A stretch of DNA of 64,000 bases from Aurelia coerulea (taxonomy: Eukaryota > Cnidaria > Scyphozoa > Semaeostomeae > Ulmaridae), in assembly GCA_039566865.1 (NCBI GenBank), contig CM076943.1, forward strand, positions 48,448,124 to 48,512,123. Direction: 5' to 3'. Both the position numbers and the translations under genes were made by a program. Of this stretch, positions 10,997 to 21,800 are shown one piece after another. Numbering within the stretch: position 1 is the first letter of the stretch; every line of letters starts with the position of its first letter. A model generated the notes under the pieces. It worked only from the letters and a program-made list of their open reading frames with translations. It was not told the origin of the DNA and made no database searches.

Positions 10997-11753
10997 TATA
11001 GGGTGTCCCAAAAAAAATTTTCGATGTTTGATTAACTATTAAAAAATAAGGAAATACTGAATTGGCTCTACGGTAAGATAACCATAGTGCTGAGATTTGA
11101 AATTAATTTTAGACACTAGAGCTAACAAATCGGCTAAATATTCAACGGAGCTATGAGCGTTCGAAGATCAAGTTTGTGCGAAAGCTGAAACCAGACGCCC
11201 CTAAACTGCATACTTTGTGAAAGTAGAATCTCGTTTATTCAAAGCAAAACAAATGGAATTTAAAAAGCACTTTCGATAAATCAGCTTTTTATATCATTGA
11301 ATCAAGGTGATGGATGTTTTGGGGAGTCCTGTTCAGCACAATTTGGAATTGCCCCGTCTCTCATTGATTAAGTTTTCATTCCATGTTTTTAGATACTTGC
11401 ATTCTTAACTAAGATTTGACAGCGGCTATAAGAATTAAATAGCTGTGGAAGTCCTATTTGGTTTGCTCTGATATTGAAGAGGCGTAAAACATTGGACAGT
11501 CTTCTTCTGCCTCGATTTTGGGACGCCTTTTAGGAAAACAAGTCAGTTAGTGGCGTCTGGTTTCAGCTTTCGCACAAACTTGAATTTCAACAGCTGGTAA
11601 CTCTGTGAATTCTTAGCGGATTTGCAAAATTCTGGCGTCTAAAGTTAATTTAAAATCTTAGGAACAGGGTTATCTAACCAGGAGCCTGTACATTTTATCG
11701 TTATTTTTTGACATTTAATCAAACGTCGAACAATTTTTCTGGGACACCTTGTA
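10997..11753. mobile_element. Mariner-like MITE family A, copy 1
   Basis: Inverted ends of about 50 bp: GGGTGTCCCAAAA with GATGTTTGATTAACTATTAA on the left and ATTTAATCAAACGTCGAACA with TTTCTGGGACACC on the right, TA at both edges. No transposase. A 50-bp terminus of family F (10945-10998) abuts the left end. Confidence 0.8.
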
Positions 11754-13408
11754 TTTAAAATTAGGACGAAATGGTACGCTGCCTTTTACATATCATCCAA
11801 AAGGTCAAAACAAAACCTTCTACTTCAGTTAGATACCTGAAAACAATCTTGTTTCTTCGAAAACAAGCATTCAAAACGACTGGGTTTACTTTTGAGGCCA
11901 AGGTCTGCAGTAGAGTAGAGTTAGACTGATATCACGAGTATCAGTTTTCCGCATTGAATTGGATGATGCTATGGCTTCAAGCTGAGACTCATGACAATAA
12001 GAAGATTTCATGTTGATGTTGATGTTCATGTCTCTCGTAAGGTTTTAGTCTCTGTTTTGAATGTGTTTGGTCGTGAGTCCGTGTATGAGTGAAAATAAAA
12101 ACATCAGAATAAAAACGTTGAACGAATACAAAGAATCACGTCGTCAGTCTAGGGTAGGGTGGGGGTAATGTGGGTCTAAAACGAGATTCAAATTGGATAG
12201 CTAGTAAAACGACAACCCACATTTGCTAGTTACAATACAGTAACCGCAGAAACCCTTTTTTCGCATATAACCCTATCTGACCTGGGGGGTGGGCGGATTC
12301 CGCCCCCTTAGTACATTTCTGTTTACACCGTTTTCCATGTATAAAGCAGGCCTCTGCGATTTTGTCAGTTTAACTTTGTATCATAGAGCAATGAAATTGT
12401 ATCAATCTGGACATTCTATTTTTAGCCTTGTCTCCATGGTTACTAATTTTTCATACTGCACTCTGTGAAAAAACATACTTTGTATCTCTCTTAATCATGT
12501 TTAATTGGTCCAATTAAGCCTAAATTATGAATTTATATATGTTTTGATCTATACATTTCATTTCCTCATGAAAAGTCAAGTTTCATGACCTTTAGCAACC
12601 CTAACCCAACTCTTTTACAAGTGAAATAACGTTCATTTCGAAGTCATTGAAGCAATGGTTCTTTTCATGTTTATTTTTTCACCTGGTGGGGTGAATCAGG
12701 TTTCGAAGTCCTGCAATTGTATTCTCTCAAGGGAAACAAATTCGCATGAATCCAATAAAGCCGATGATATTCTGAAACAAAAGCAACATCTCTTTGCAGT
12801 TGCAGTTGTCTTGGATTCGCAAACTCCCTATTGGGCTATTTTAGCAAGAAGACGTTAGCCAAGAAGACGCCAGCAGAATTCTTTTGTTCGAGGTAATTCG
12901 ATGTAATTTACAAAGCGAGATCAACTTCAAAACTTTTGTGAATCTCCTGGGGCTTTCTGTCAGTTCTGTTATGAAATCGACAACCTGAAAATTATACTTT
13001 TGAAGGCCGCCCACCAAAAATAGAACGTCGATATGGAAAGTAAGAACTATCTATGTGAGCATATTCATAACCAGTGGAGACACGAGAATTGTTGGGGATA
13101 CGAACCATCAAAGTTCCAAGCAACGGTTATCCCCCAAAAAGGAAACCTGTGACCATGCGCAGAAAGCATGTTTGGTTTGTGAAAAGAGTGTGGGTGGAGA
13201 CAACAAGGGCAGATTTTGTAATACAATAGCAACAGTTTCGTTTGATTGACATCTCAATTCAAAGCGATTAGCGGATGCAGACAAAGGAAATTCTCTCAAC
13301 CAGTAATTCAAAACAAACAAAGCCGCAAAAGTTTCCCCGAAACTAGTAGGGCAAACTCTCGCCTTGTGCAAGCGAAAGATGGTTTTTAAGAGAAGTTATG
13401 TGCTTGTA
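11754..13408. other. No gene recognised
   Basis: Short stretches resemble G-run elements (AGGGTAGGGTGGGGGTAATG near 12152, GGGGGGTGGGCGG near 12283) but paired ends are not convincing. Small open frames at 12655-12858 and 13055-13371 have no domain. Confidence 0.4.
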
Positions 13409-13604
13409 GCGAAAGAAGAAGGGTAAATCTAAAGTTCTGTCACTTAGATTATGTTTATTTGATTCAGGAGCCGAGCAGAAGGCATTGTAATTCTCGCGTC
13501 TTTAGGGCTTAAAATGAAACGATTACAAAACAGCTCCTAAATCAAATAAACATAATCTAAGCGACAGAGCTTTAGATTTACCCTTCTTCTTTCGCTATAA
13601 GACT
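13409..13604. mobile_element. Foldback MITE with ~65-bp arms
   Basis: TAGCGAAAGAAGAAGGGTAA and ATTATGTTTATTTGATTCAG on the left are matched in reverse complement at 13532-13604 with few mismatches. The spacer is about 60 bp. Confidence 0.75.
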
Positions 13605-13718
13605 CTAACCACAACCCAAACAAGGATTAGCAAAGAAACAAAGAGATTCCCACGCATGGTAATAGGTTTCCCAGCTGTTGATCTGCTTAGAACTTTACCA
13701 GCATAACAAAAGGCTTAG

Positions 13719-14009
13719 ACAAAAGGGGCAGTCCTCGGTATCCTCAACAAAGAACACAAACTATTTTCAAGGAGTATTCCTCTTTATGAGCAGCTATTTG
13801 AGATAAAAAGGCTGGAACATTGGAATGCTCCAAAAACCTCTGAGCGTCCCCGTCTTCGAAGACGTCTGCGCCTTGTTGCTAAAACAGCCTATTATCGGAT
13901 ACAAGACGGTAACGCGGCTCTTTACATCGCTATCATGTTTGACTTTATTCGAACATCTTATATCTCAGGATTGCCAATCATAAGATCTCAAACTTTCTGG
14001 TTAAGGTGA
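13719..14009 (+). CDS. Unassigned open frame, possibly an exon or transposon piece
   Basis: 96 codons, open from just after TAG at 13716-13718 to TGA at 14007-14009, with no methionine until codon 76, so a start-codon search misses it. Parts read LGILNKEHKLFSRSIPLYEQ, then RLEHWNAPKTSERPRLRRRL and KTAYYRIQDGNAALYIAIMF. It is rich in Arg and Lys, and the composition looks more coding-like than other frames nearby. The TAG could serve as a splice acceptor, and a GTAACG that might act as donor lies inside. I do not recognise a family; a chance open frame is possible. Confidence 0.3.
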   Translation, partial: TKGAVLGILNKEHKLFSRSIPLYEQLFEIKRLEHWNAPKTSERPRLRRRLRLVAKTAYYRIQDGNAALYIAIMFDFIRTSYISGLPIIRSQTFWLR

Positions 14010-14429
14010 TTGCTACCACTTCTAGAATTGCGCTGATAACAAAGAGAAAAGTTTTAATTAGCGTATACTCAACCACTGGGATGTTGTCTCGAGAAAAGAC
14101 GTATGCCCAAAATAACAACTGAAAAAATCAAGATAGTGATTATCGGAAATCTTCAACAAGCGATGTCTCAGTGATTTCGAGGTGAGATTAAAACTGCTGG
14201 GTGTCTCAAATGACCTACCCACACGTTTTACATTCGCTGCTGCGGAATTTACAATACTGCACTATGCTGCAGCGGAATGGGCGGTGGTCCTTTTACCGAA
14301 AATACATTTACAGTGACTCAATCGCAACATTTTTGTGTGTGAACATCTCAAAGAGACTCCGTCGCATAAAGTAGAAACTTTGTACATTCCGAAATTGTAT
14401 TTGATCTTTGGTAAGGTAAGGTGGGGTAA
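14010..14429. other. No gene recognised
   Basis: No supported coding region. GGTAAGGTAAGGTGGGG near 14410 and CCCCACCTTTCCC near 14927 may be ends of an older element enclosing the hAT insertion that follows. Confidence 0.35.
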
Positions 14430-14804
14430 CTCAGTGGCAGGGCATTCTTTAAAATACTCAGTGGTGGGGGAATTGCCCCACCAGGCCCTACGACTTCCCC
14501 CACCACTGACGAGCAAAATGTTACTTTTACCCCAAATGCCTAGGCCACTGTGGGGCCCTTTCCAAAGAACGAACATAATGCAAATGTGATTAAATGTGCT
14601 GGCAAATAGAAACAGAATATTCCCTTTTCTATCATCATATGTGAAACAACCCATCTAGCCCTTGCAACAATACCTGGATTTTTTAACGTATATCAACATC
14701 TAAAGCACCTCTATAAACCCTTTACAATTTCTGGTGGTGAGCGTGGGCCCTTTTGAAACATGCCCCACCACTCAAAAATCCTTAAAAAATGCCCTGCTCA
14801 GTGG
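14430..14804. mobile_element. hAT-type MITE, CAGGGCATT ends
   Basis: Ends CAGGGCATTCTTTAAAATAC (from 14438) and complement AAAAAATGCCCTG (to 14796), extended by paired AGTGGTGGGG. Exact 8-bp duplication CTCAGTGG at 14430-14437 and 14797-14804. A diverged relative ends near 46115. Confidence 0.9.
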
Positions 14805-14984
14805 GTAGTGAAATCTATACTTCTAGAAGTTGTGTCAGTGGTGTGAAGAATCATTGGATGATTCTTATAGTGCTTTAATTAAATTCCTAGCAGATAAACC
14901 CAAATAACCCCCGCAGGCCTAAATACCCCACCTTTCCCTATGGATTTTTAGAAGCAGGGAAGACCGCAAAAGGAAAGGCGAATA

Positions 14985-15120
14985 GACGATTGTGCTAAAG
15001 ATGGTGGCGAGGAATGTTTTACCAGGTGCATTGCGTTCTTCAATCGAATTCCTAAAGAATCGCTAAAGATTCGTAGTTCGAACACAATGTATCTTGGTAA
15101 AAAGTTCCTTACCGCCATCT
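14985..15120. mobile_element. Palindromic MITE, AAAGATGGTGGCGAGGAA ends
   Basis: The left arm AAAGATGGTGGCGAGGAATG is answered by GTTCCTTACCGCCATCTTT. Arms of about 50 bp with a short loop. A partial relative starts at 15689. Confidence 0.7.
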
Positions 15121-15121
15121 T

Positions 15122-15306
15122 TTAAAGGGAATGTAAGCATATAAAAGTGGCTCAAGCCACTTGTGGTCAAACTCCAGCCAATCATATATCAGTATTTCCT
15201 CTTGACTTCGATAAGCTACCCAAATATGGTGCGGCACGTGTCATGGCCTATTATCTTCGCACGGCTATTTTTATCAAAGGCTGATATATGGTTAGATTCC
15301 CTTTAA
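15122..15306. mobile_element. TTAA-type MITE, AGGGAAT ends
   Basis: TTAA at 15122-15125 and 15303-15306; ends AGGGAATGTAAGCATATA and TATATGGTTAGATTCCCT. It abuts the palindromic MITE before it. Confidence 0.65.
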
Positions 15307-15392
15307 TCGTCTATTGAAGTTTTATTTTCAACACCTTTTTTACGGCTCCTGCGCAAAGATGATAGAATAACTCCAATGTTGCAAACTTCTTT

Positions 15393-15582
15393 GAAGGTGA
15401 AGTGAAGGTAAAGTTGCATTTTCACGCCAAGCACTGGGATCACAGAAGTAGAGAAGACCTAATCCAGTCCGCGACCCCTTGTCATGACGCTCAAATGGTG
15501 TGGCTCTACCGGGTATCGAGCCCTGTCCACCGACTGTTCTGGCTGCAAAGTCAGAGGATTACACCACCGGTCCACAACACCC
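15393..15582 (-). mobile_element. tRNA-derived SINE, family 1, copy 3
   Basis: Reverse complement of the SINE body, from the GAAGGTGAAGTGAAGG tail to the CCACAACACC head. The B box region reads GGGCTCGATACCC on the minus strand. Confidence 0.85.
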
Positions 15583-15688
15583 TCTTTTCTTAGATATTGG
15601 TTGGTCCTCGGCCAAAAATATGCTTGGAACCCGGCAGAGAATCAGGGAAAAAATGTATATCCTTACTTCTAGAAAAGACACACAATAA

Positions 15689-15955
15689 AGATGGTGGGAA
15701 GGAGCTTTTTACCAAGATACATTGCGTTCTTTAATTAGATCACAATAGAATCGTTAATGGCAATAGACACGGATCCATCTGCAAAAAAGCGAAGGAAAAC
15801 TCATGCACTCTTTGTCTCCAAAGCTCTTGCACGTGTAAATTTCACACATTTCAATTGTTTTTACTCGTGCCCAACCCCTTGTTCAAGAACACATCTTTTA
15901 GCCCTGCCGATTACCTTTAAGAGATTACTAATTGGAACTCAATGCATCTTGGTAT
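15689..15955. mobile_element. Partial copy of the GATGGTGG-type MITE
   Basis: Starts AAAGATGGTGGGAAGGAGCT and ends AATGCATCTTGGTATAATG, like the arms at 14985-15120. The inner part is different and the outer right end is lost next to a G-tract MITE. Confidence 0.5.
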
Positions 15956-16409
15956 AATGTACCCCCGGGGGGGGTGTACTTCACTATTGGGTCAGACGGG
16001 GATGTGCGACAGTTTTTGGGTAGTTTTTGGCCTGAAAATTCTGGGAATGGGGTATACTTTTACTGGAAATTTTCTGTGATTGGGGTATACTTACACTTGG
16101 AATTTTCTGGGATTGGGGTTGACTGTTACACTAAAAATGCTGGTAATGGGTGTTGAATGTCCCCATTGATTCAGAACAGATTTTTTCTGCTTGTGACCAT
16201 AACTGAGAGGAAATCCGTTGAAATTGATTGAAATTGAATTGAAATTGAATAGTATTTAACGTTAAATTGTTCTTTGCTACTGCTTCAAAATTATGGGATT
16301 GGGTATCAATATCTGACCAAAATTCTGGGATTGGGTCATAACAGAAATCCTAGCGGCGCACACCCCTGTATAAATTTATAGTGAAGTCCCCCCCCCCCCG
16401 GGAATGTAC
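15956..16409. mobile_element. G-tract MITE, GTACTTCACTAT type
   Basis: CCCCGGGGGGGG then TGTACTTCACTAT on the left; ATAGTGAAGT then a C run and CCCGGG on the right. Flanked by the 7-bp repeat AATGTAC. The core is a degenerate ~25-bp repeat around TTTTCTGGGATTGGGGTATA. Confidence 0.75.
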
Positions 16410-16587
16410 TTCGCTGTCATCTTTAGCGTTACCGGCTACTGTGCTGATTTTTCTTCACCAATCGTATCAAATTTGATAAAGTCTGTTGGATGGCCACTTG
16501 AGATTTGCACCAAAGCAAAATTTCTCATGCAAAGTTTGGCATTTCTCTTTTTCTTTACGTAAGGTCTAATTTAAGTTGGACTTGAGT

Positions 16588-16862
16588 AAGACCCCCCCCC
16601 CCCCGGGGGATCATGCGAAAGGGTGTCCTTTTCTAACGAAAATCATGCGATAGGGTATTATAATAGGTAAGAAAATTATGCGACAGGGAATCACTAGCAA
16701 AAATCGTGTTCTTCTCTGCTTTGAGAGGCAAAATTTCTATGCGACAGGGTATACTTTTGGTCCATTTTTCATGCGACAGGGTGCAGGCTGTGGAGAGGTT
16801 CTCCACACACCCCTGTCACTTTCCTAGTCAAGTACCCCCCCCCCCCGGGGGGGAAAGACCCC
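16588..16862. mobile_element. G-tract MITE, ATGCGACAGGG type
   Basis: C and G runs at both ends, core of degenerate repeats around ATCATGCGACAGGGTAT. Apparent duplication AAGACCCC at 16588-16595 and 16855-16862. The right copy is the terminus of the neighbouring GTTTACAC MITE, so this element inserted into that end. Confidence 0.65.
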
Positions 16863-17076
16863 GTTTACACGACGAAAGGCTGGATCGATCCAGAACGGGA
16901 TCGATCCCAAACGGTTACAGATCGGCCTTGCGCTTCCACTGTTCTTGTTAATCAATAAAATTTTGCTCTTCATCTATCAAAAAAACCGCGGAAAAGTCTA
17001 GCTTAGGCGCAGTGTAAACGCTTCTTGTAACGACGGATCGAAACTGTACTGGCGGCACAGTGTAAATGTTGTCTTA
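16855..17076. mobile_element. GTTTACAC-type MITE, copy 1
   Basis: AAGACCCCGTTTACAC at the left and GTGTAAATGTTGTCTT at the right, with the internal inverted phrase GTGTAAACGC. Related elements are at 19373, 35820, 43792 and 52587. Confidence 0.65.
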
Positions 17077-18840
17077 GTTTGCTCAAAGAAGAAAAGAAAA
17101 AGAAACTGCTAACTGGCTAAAAAAAACAACACGAATTATCCTTCGTCAAAGCTGATTGGCTGTATCTGACAGCTGACAATCATTAGTACTAAGAAAACAG
17201 TTTCATATCGTTAAATTCCCTTTTTGATAGCACGAACATTATCTCAGTTCAATAGCTATTAGTAATGTCATTTTTATCTTATCTCAGTTTAATGTATTTT
17301 CGCACCGTTAATGAACAGTTGCTTTTGCGAAGACGATTGGTCCATTTCAAACGAATGACTCGCGCTGTTAAAGACAGCGACATGAATCGAAATCAAGGCA
17401 CAGCTAGTCCAAATTGAATATTCGCGATATAAACACGGCTGTTCGAAATCACAGTTCTATAGCTTAGGTGAAAATCTCTTGCAAATGGCAATGAATTATG
17501 CGTACCAAAATACATAGGTATCTTCAAATCGCGTTTGTGAATAAGCGCGCACGCGCCCCTTGTCATGATACGGCGCATTATTTACAAAGAGATAGCAGTA
17601 AAGATAAAATGGTTATCATCTTCATCATTCCTTCTGAATATTCATGCTTACAATTATCTGAAAATCGTATCTGATTATTGATAATTTGTACGCAGAGGAT
17701 TGTGCCCTGTACGCGCCAAACAACGTTTCTTGCATTGTTCTCATCACGAACACATCTGCTAATAGTTCTGTTTGATTGTAAGATATTCCATTGTTTCATC
17801 GTTCTTGATGCAATTTACATGTCATTTGAGTCCCTTTCTTCAAACCCATTGGGTGTCTATCTAGATAAAAAGCCTCAGTTTTCGATCGAATCTAATAGAG
17901 CGTGCTCACCACAGAAGAGGAGTGCACTTCAGCGCAGTTGATCCCATCACATCACAGACCAACAGGCCAAAGATTTCGAGCAGTGAACGACCAAGTGCAA
18001 ATTACTGAAGATTATCTCTGCATTACATTCCGTGATACCTCGGCAACAGTTTGGTGAGATTGTTAATCTTTTTGTATCCGTAATGATTGTTTTACTTTTC
18101 AGCTTAAATTATTGTTTTTGATTCTGATCCGATAAGGCGATTTAGCCGGGATAAACTGCGCTTATCTTCGCCAGTTGCTGCTAGCTATTAGATCGCTTTA
18201 ACGATTTGGATAGATTAGAGTTTTATGCAGCGGGATAATAGACAAAGTCGTTCTTGTTATAAAAACGGGTTCTCCATGATTCTGAGATAGAGCGCCATAA
18301 CGTACGCGTCAAAGAAATTGAGGCAAGGGTCGTCAAAGAAGTTAAAGATTTTTGAATGAGGGCTTTTGAAGGGCATTATAGACTTGCCCCAAGTCTTTTT
18401 CGTCAACTGTAATAAGTCTATCTGAAAGTAGACTAAGACTTGGGGTAAGTCGAAGGGCATTAGAGCTTGACACACTCGAGTAAAGACGCGTTAGAGATGA
18501 ATTAGCAATGCTTCAGAAGTGTCGGAAGTGTTTTTACTCAATTGTTCTAAGACGTTCTAACCCATTTGGATGGAATAAAAAAGTTTTTAGTCCCTTTGGA
18601 AGCAAAGAATGCATTTTAAAATGAATTTTTAAAACGCGTAGTCTCAATTGTAACGCGCTTTTGCTCTAAAATCCGTCTCAAGTTAGATGTCACCTAAGAT
18701 TTGGGATAACGCAGAATTCTTTTGCAAAGCACTTCTATTGTTGTTATTCGCGGGAATTCGCAGGTGAACTCTAATTTGAGACAGAGTAAAGTGTGAACTG
18801 TGAACGAAACTCACAGTTGAGTTGCCTTGATGCATTCTGC
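17077..18840. other. No gene recognised
   Basis: AT-rich. A 60-70-bp hairpin at 18382-18454 (ACTTGCCCCAAGTCTTTT against AGACTTGGGGTAAGTC) is the only structure noted. Open frames of 60-87 codons show no domain. Confidence 0.4.
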
Positions 18841-18849
18841 ATTAGGAGA

Positions 18850-18995
18850 GGACCGGCCAAAGAGGAGATGCCCTCCTCAAAAAGGGAAACATCATTCTAA
18901 AAAGTCTCGTACTCCTTTGGCAAAAACATTTTTCTTTTCTCAGGGATAATCTTCAAAACTCTATTGTTTTCAAAAGTCTCTTACACTTCTTGAAA
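18850..18995. mobile_element. Possible degenerate CGAGGGG-family MITE
   Basis: AAAGTCTCGTACTCCTTTGG and CAAAAGTCTCTTACACTTCT with GAGTGATA resemble the subterminal blocks of the intact copy at 19807-19940. The terminal repeats are worn away. Confidence 0.35.
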
Positions 18996-19087
18996 GAGTG
19001 ATAACCCCATAGTGCTTAGCTATACAAAGCGAAGAGGAACGAATTAGTTGTTATTCACGATGTTCATAAGCCAGGTAAAATTACCCC

Positions 19088-19372
19088 TGTGTACATTTCA
19101 GGCCCCGGGGAGGTACTTCACTTTCAGTTGTACGGGTGTGTGCACTCCAAGAAATCAGAACTTTTCCCTCAAAATGATAGCCGGCTTTAGAACAAATTGG
19201 CGAAAAGTAGACTCCAAAACATAGAAATTCGTCGAAAAACAATTAAATAACACTTTTGGCAACCGGCTTCAGAAAAATTGCCTTCTTTTGATCACCGGTG
19301 TTAGAAGAAAGAGGCGAAAACGATACCCGGAAAGGAGTGCACATCCCGTCAGCCCCGGTGTGTACATTTCAG
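19088..19372. mobile_element. G-tract MITE flanked by 14-bp direct repeats
   Basis: TGTGTACATTTCAG occurs at 19088-19101 and 19359-19372. Between them are GCCCCGGGGAGGTACTTCAC and, near the right end, GGAGTGCACATCCCGTCAGC, with paired GTGCACTCC phrases. The GGTACTTCACT phrase is shared with the element at 15963. Confidence 0.6.
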
Positions 19373-19612
19373 ACATCGTTTACATTGTACCGGCACATTG
19401 GATGGATCCGTAGCAAAGATGTACCGAATCAACCTTACGGTTCCACTGTCTCTGCTAATCTGCAACTTCTTTGACTACAGCTAGATGGAACTAAAGTGAT
19501 ACGGATTTGCAGGAACAATGTGAACGGGAGGATATTCCGTTACACTTCCGTTCCGGATCCAAAGTTGTACCGATTCAATGTACCCACCCGGGGTCTTCGT
19601 TTCGTTGCAGTT
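19373..19612. mobile_element. GTTTACAC-type MITE remnant
   Basis: ATCGTTTACATTGTACCGGC at the left and CAATGTACCCACCCGGGGTC at the right, with repeated TTCCGTTCCGGATCC-type phrases. Diverged and interrupted on its left by the preceding element. Confidence 0.5.
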
Positions 19613-19798
19613 TTGCCTAAAGAGTAGTTTTAGGATGTGGTATGCAGCTTGTTTTTATTTAACAGAGAGAATCGTGACTTCTCGCCGCCAGAAATATTGG
19701 ACCTAAGCTCTTCTTGCGTTGTAAGACAATCTCTATTGTCCCTATTTTTGGCATGATATTTGAGGTGAGCTGCACGGCACGACTTCTACAAAAAGACA

Positions 19799-19948
19799 AT
19801 TGAAGCCGAGGGGCATATCACTCTGTAAAAATCTGGTACACTTTTGGCAAAAATCCTTTTGTCTTCAAGAAAAATCCGTAAAAAATCCCTAAAAATCCTA
19901 TTGTCTCGTACACCTTTTCGGAAGAGTGATACACCCCTCGATTGAAGC
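19799..19948. mobile_element. hAT-type MITE, CGAGGGG family, copy 3
   Basis: CGAGGGGCATATCACTCTGT at 19807 and GAGTGATACACCCCTCG ending at 19940, with the exact 8-bp duplication ATTGAAGC on both sides. The core repeat here is AAAAATCC-like, unlike the ATCACAAAA of copies 1 and 2. Confidence 0.9.
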
Positions 19949-20187
19949 TAGGCTGACGAAAAAGATTTGTTCAACGTTTTGACTTTTTTTGTGCAATCAA
20001 AGCAGAAAAATCTACTTCGGAAATGTTGTTCTTTCAATAATTCTAAGTTGTCTCAAAAGAGGGGAAAAGCGACATTCAAACAGATCTGACTCTTGGAAAT
20101 GTGACTTGCATTGACGGGCCCGATATCTGGATCATATCATGACAGAATAAAGGGATTTCTTAGCCTGAGTTTGGGCCTAACGAAGAA

Positions 20188-20256
20188 GGTGAGGGTGAAT
20201 GGTGCGTTTTTAGCGCCAAACGCTGGGATCGCAGAAGTAGAGAGAGGACCCCAGAT
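20188..20256 (-). mobile_element. SINE family 1 fragment (3' half)
   Basis: GAAGGTGAGGGTGAATGGTG, then CGCTGGGATCGCAGAAGTAG, matches the 3' part of the SINE on the minus strand. The head is absent. Confidence 0.7.
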
Positions 20257-20263
20257 AAACCCT

Positions 20264-20264
<1 letters not shown>

Positions 20265-20324
<60 letters not shown>

Positions 20325-20336
20325 TATAATAATAAT
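20265..20336 (+). repeat. (ATA)n microsatellite
   Basis: About 20 uninterrupted ATA units followed by a slightly disturbed run. Confidence 0.95.
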
Positions 20337-20427
20337 TAATTTCTTTAAGGTTGGCGTGGTATATAGCACTAGGCTAATTAATGCCAACCATTATCGATAC
20401 AAAAGATGTGTAATAATTATAATCAAC

Positions 20428-20908
20428 CTAAATATAACCTAAATTTACAATAAAATCCTTACATAATCTACAGTTGCATGAAAAATTCCAAAACTTAATT
20501 TCCCTTTTAAAATTCCCTACAGATCGGGACTTTTTTATATGCAATGGCAAATCTCGCCAGAGATTTTGCCCCAGGAAGCTCACAGTTTCTAGCCCATAGG
20601 CTGTAGTCCTAGGTTTGCGTGCATAGATGTTGCTCGTAACTCTTAAGTTGTAATGTATTTCTCTCTCCGCGAAAATTTCTCTCATAAAACAAGGATTTAA
20701 ATACATTCTTGTTCGGTAAATTTCAGTGACAAGCAACTGTAGATTTCGTTGATGAATGGAGACTGAATGGTCTGTAATTAACAGTTCTTCAAAACTGGAG
20801 GTCCGATCATGATACGCTATTCGCAATGCTCTTTCGTGAATAGAGTTAATTTTTGCGTTAACTCGTCTATCGTGAAACATCCATATCAATGGACAGTAGC
20901 TAAACTGT
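20428..20908 (-). pseudogene. LINE reverse transcriptase C-terminal fragment
   Basis: About 160 codons open on the minus strand from SQFSYCPLIWMF through INSIHERALRIAYHDRTSSF, LITDHSVSIHQRNLQLLVTE and YGLETVSFLGQNLWRDLP, to a cysteine-bearing end CNCRLCKDFIVNLGYI and stop. This is the conserved tail after the reverse transcriptase core in jockey/CR1-group non-LTR retrotransposons. The catalytic core is missing, so it is a 5'-truncated insertion. The frame is still open, suggesting modest age. The open frame continues upstream into SINE sequence, which is not part of the LINE protein. Confidence 0.88.
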
Positions 20909-20916
20909 GATATGTC

Positions 20917-21022
20917 ATATGTCATGACGGTCAAGTGGTTGGCTCTACCGGGTATCGAGCCCTGTCCATCTGAACGTTCTGGCTGCCAAATCAGGATTAC
21001 GCCACAGCGCCATAACACCTTC
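20917..21022 (-). mobile_element. SINE family 1 fragment (5' half) fused to the LINE relic
   Basis: Head and B box region of the SINE (GGGCTCGATACCC on the minus strand) with the 3' half missing. On the minus strand it runs straight into the LINE frame at 20908. Confidence 0.75.
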
Positions 21023-21373
21023 AGGAGCGATTGTGTATGTAAAAAGTTGCACCATGAGAGACAAAGTAAAGCAAATTTACACTCTGCCACGTAAAGTGGT
21101 CCCTTTCGACTCCAACCAAGCTGTAAACAATGCCTGGTTGCTCATTCGAATTAATTGGTTAATTTTCAGTTAAGTGAATTCTCTTAGATAGCTTCAAGTT
21201 GTGGAAAAACAGTAAATGAAACCGCTTTAATACCGGTAGTTGTAGTATAAAATATTTTGCCGACTTTAAGTTGAAAATATGAAGTGCCGAATGTATTGAT
21301 TAAAGATCCAGAAAAACAGATGTTTATTTGGCGTTTTGTCTCTAAGAGCGGCGGATACGAGTACCTTAGGCTT

Positions 21374-21694
21374 GGATCAAGCGTCGCTCTTCTTATGTGT
21401 CGAACTTGACTTGAGAATTAAGTACATGAGGGGCACGACGTTTGAATCAGTTGAGTACGGTCAGAAGAGTTAGGAGCGGCAGCCGACTTTGCATCGGCAG
21501 AGCTTTTCGAGCTGCATGACTCAAGCACAACTTTGGTTTAAAACGTCGAGCTTCTCGTGTGCCGAACTCAACGCACAAGTGCACTTAAATACACGAGTTT
21601 ACGCGCCAAAACTAAACTAGATACTTAATGTAACAATTATAAACATATTTGGAGCGACATTCGATGGCACATGAGAAGCGCGATGTTTGAACCT
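21374..21694. mobile_element. MITE just upstream of GATA gene 1
   Basis: GGATCAAGCGTCGCTCTTCT at the left pairs with GAGAAGCGCGATGTTTGAAC at the right. Further CACATGAG and GTCGAACTT phrases repeat in both directions inside. It ends 106 bp before the ATG and 50 bp before the TATA-like motif. Confidence 0.6.
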
Positions 21695-21743
21695 GGCCTG
21701 AGGGACTTAACAGTCAAAATGACAAGAATGTTCTCTGTATTCG

Positions 21744-21750
21744 TATATAG
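21744..21750 (+). promoter_or_regulatory. TATA-like motif upstream of GATA gene 1
   Basis: TATATAG lies 51 nt before the ATG, which would place a start site near 21775 and leave a leader of about 25 nt. It sits 50 bp downstream of a MITE end. Weak by itself; supported by the similar arrangement at gene 2. Confidence 0.35.
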
Positions 21751-21800
21751 ATCCTAAGATTTAGCGTTCTTCCGTTATAGAATACAGATAGAAACGGGAG

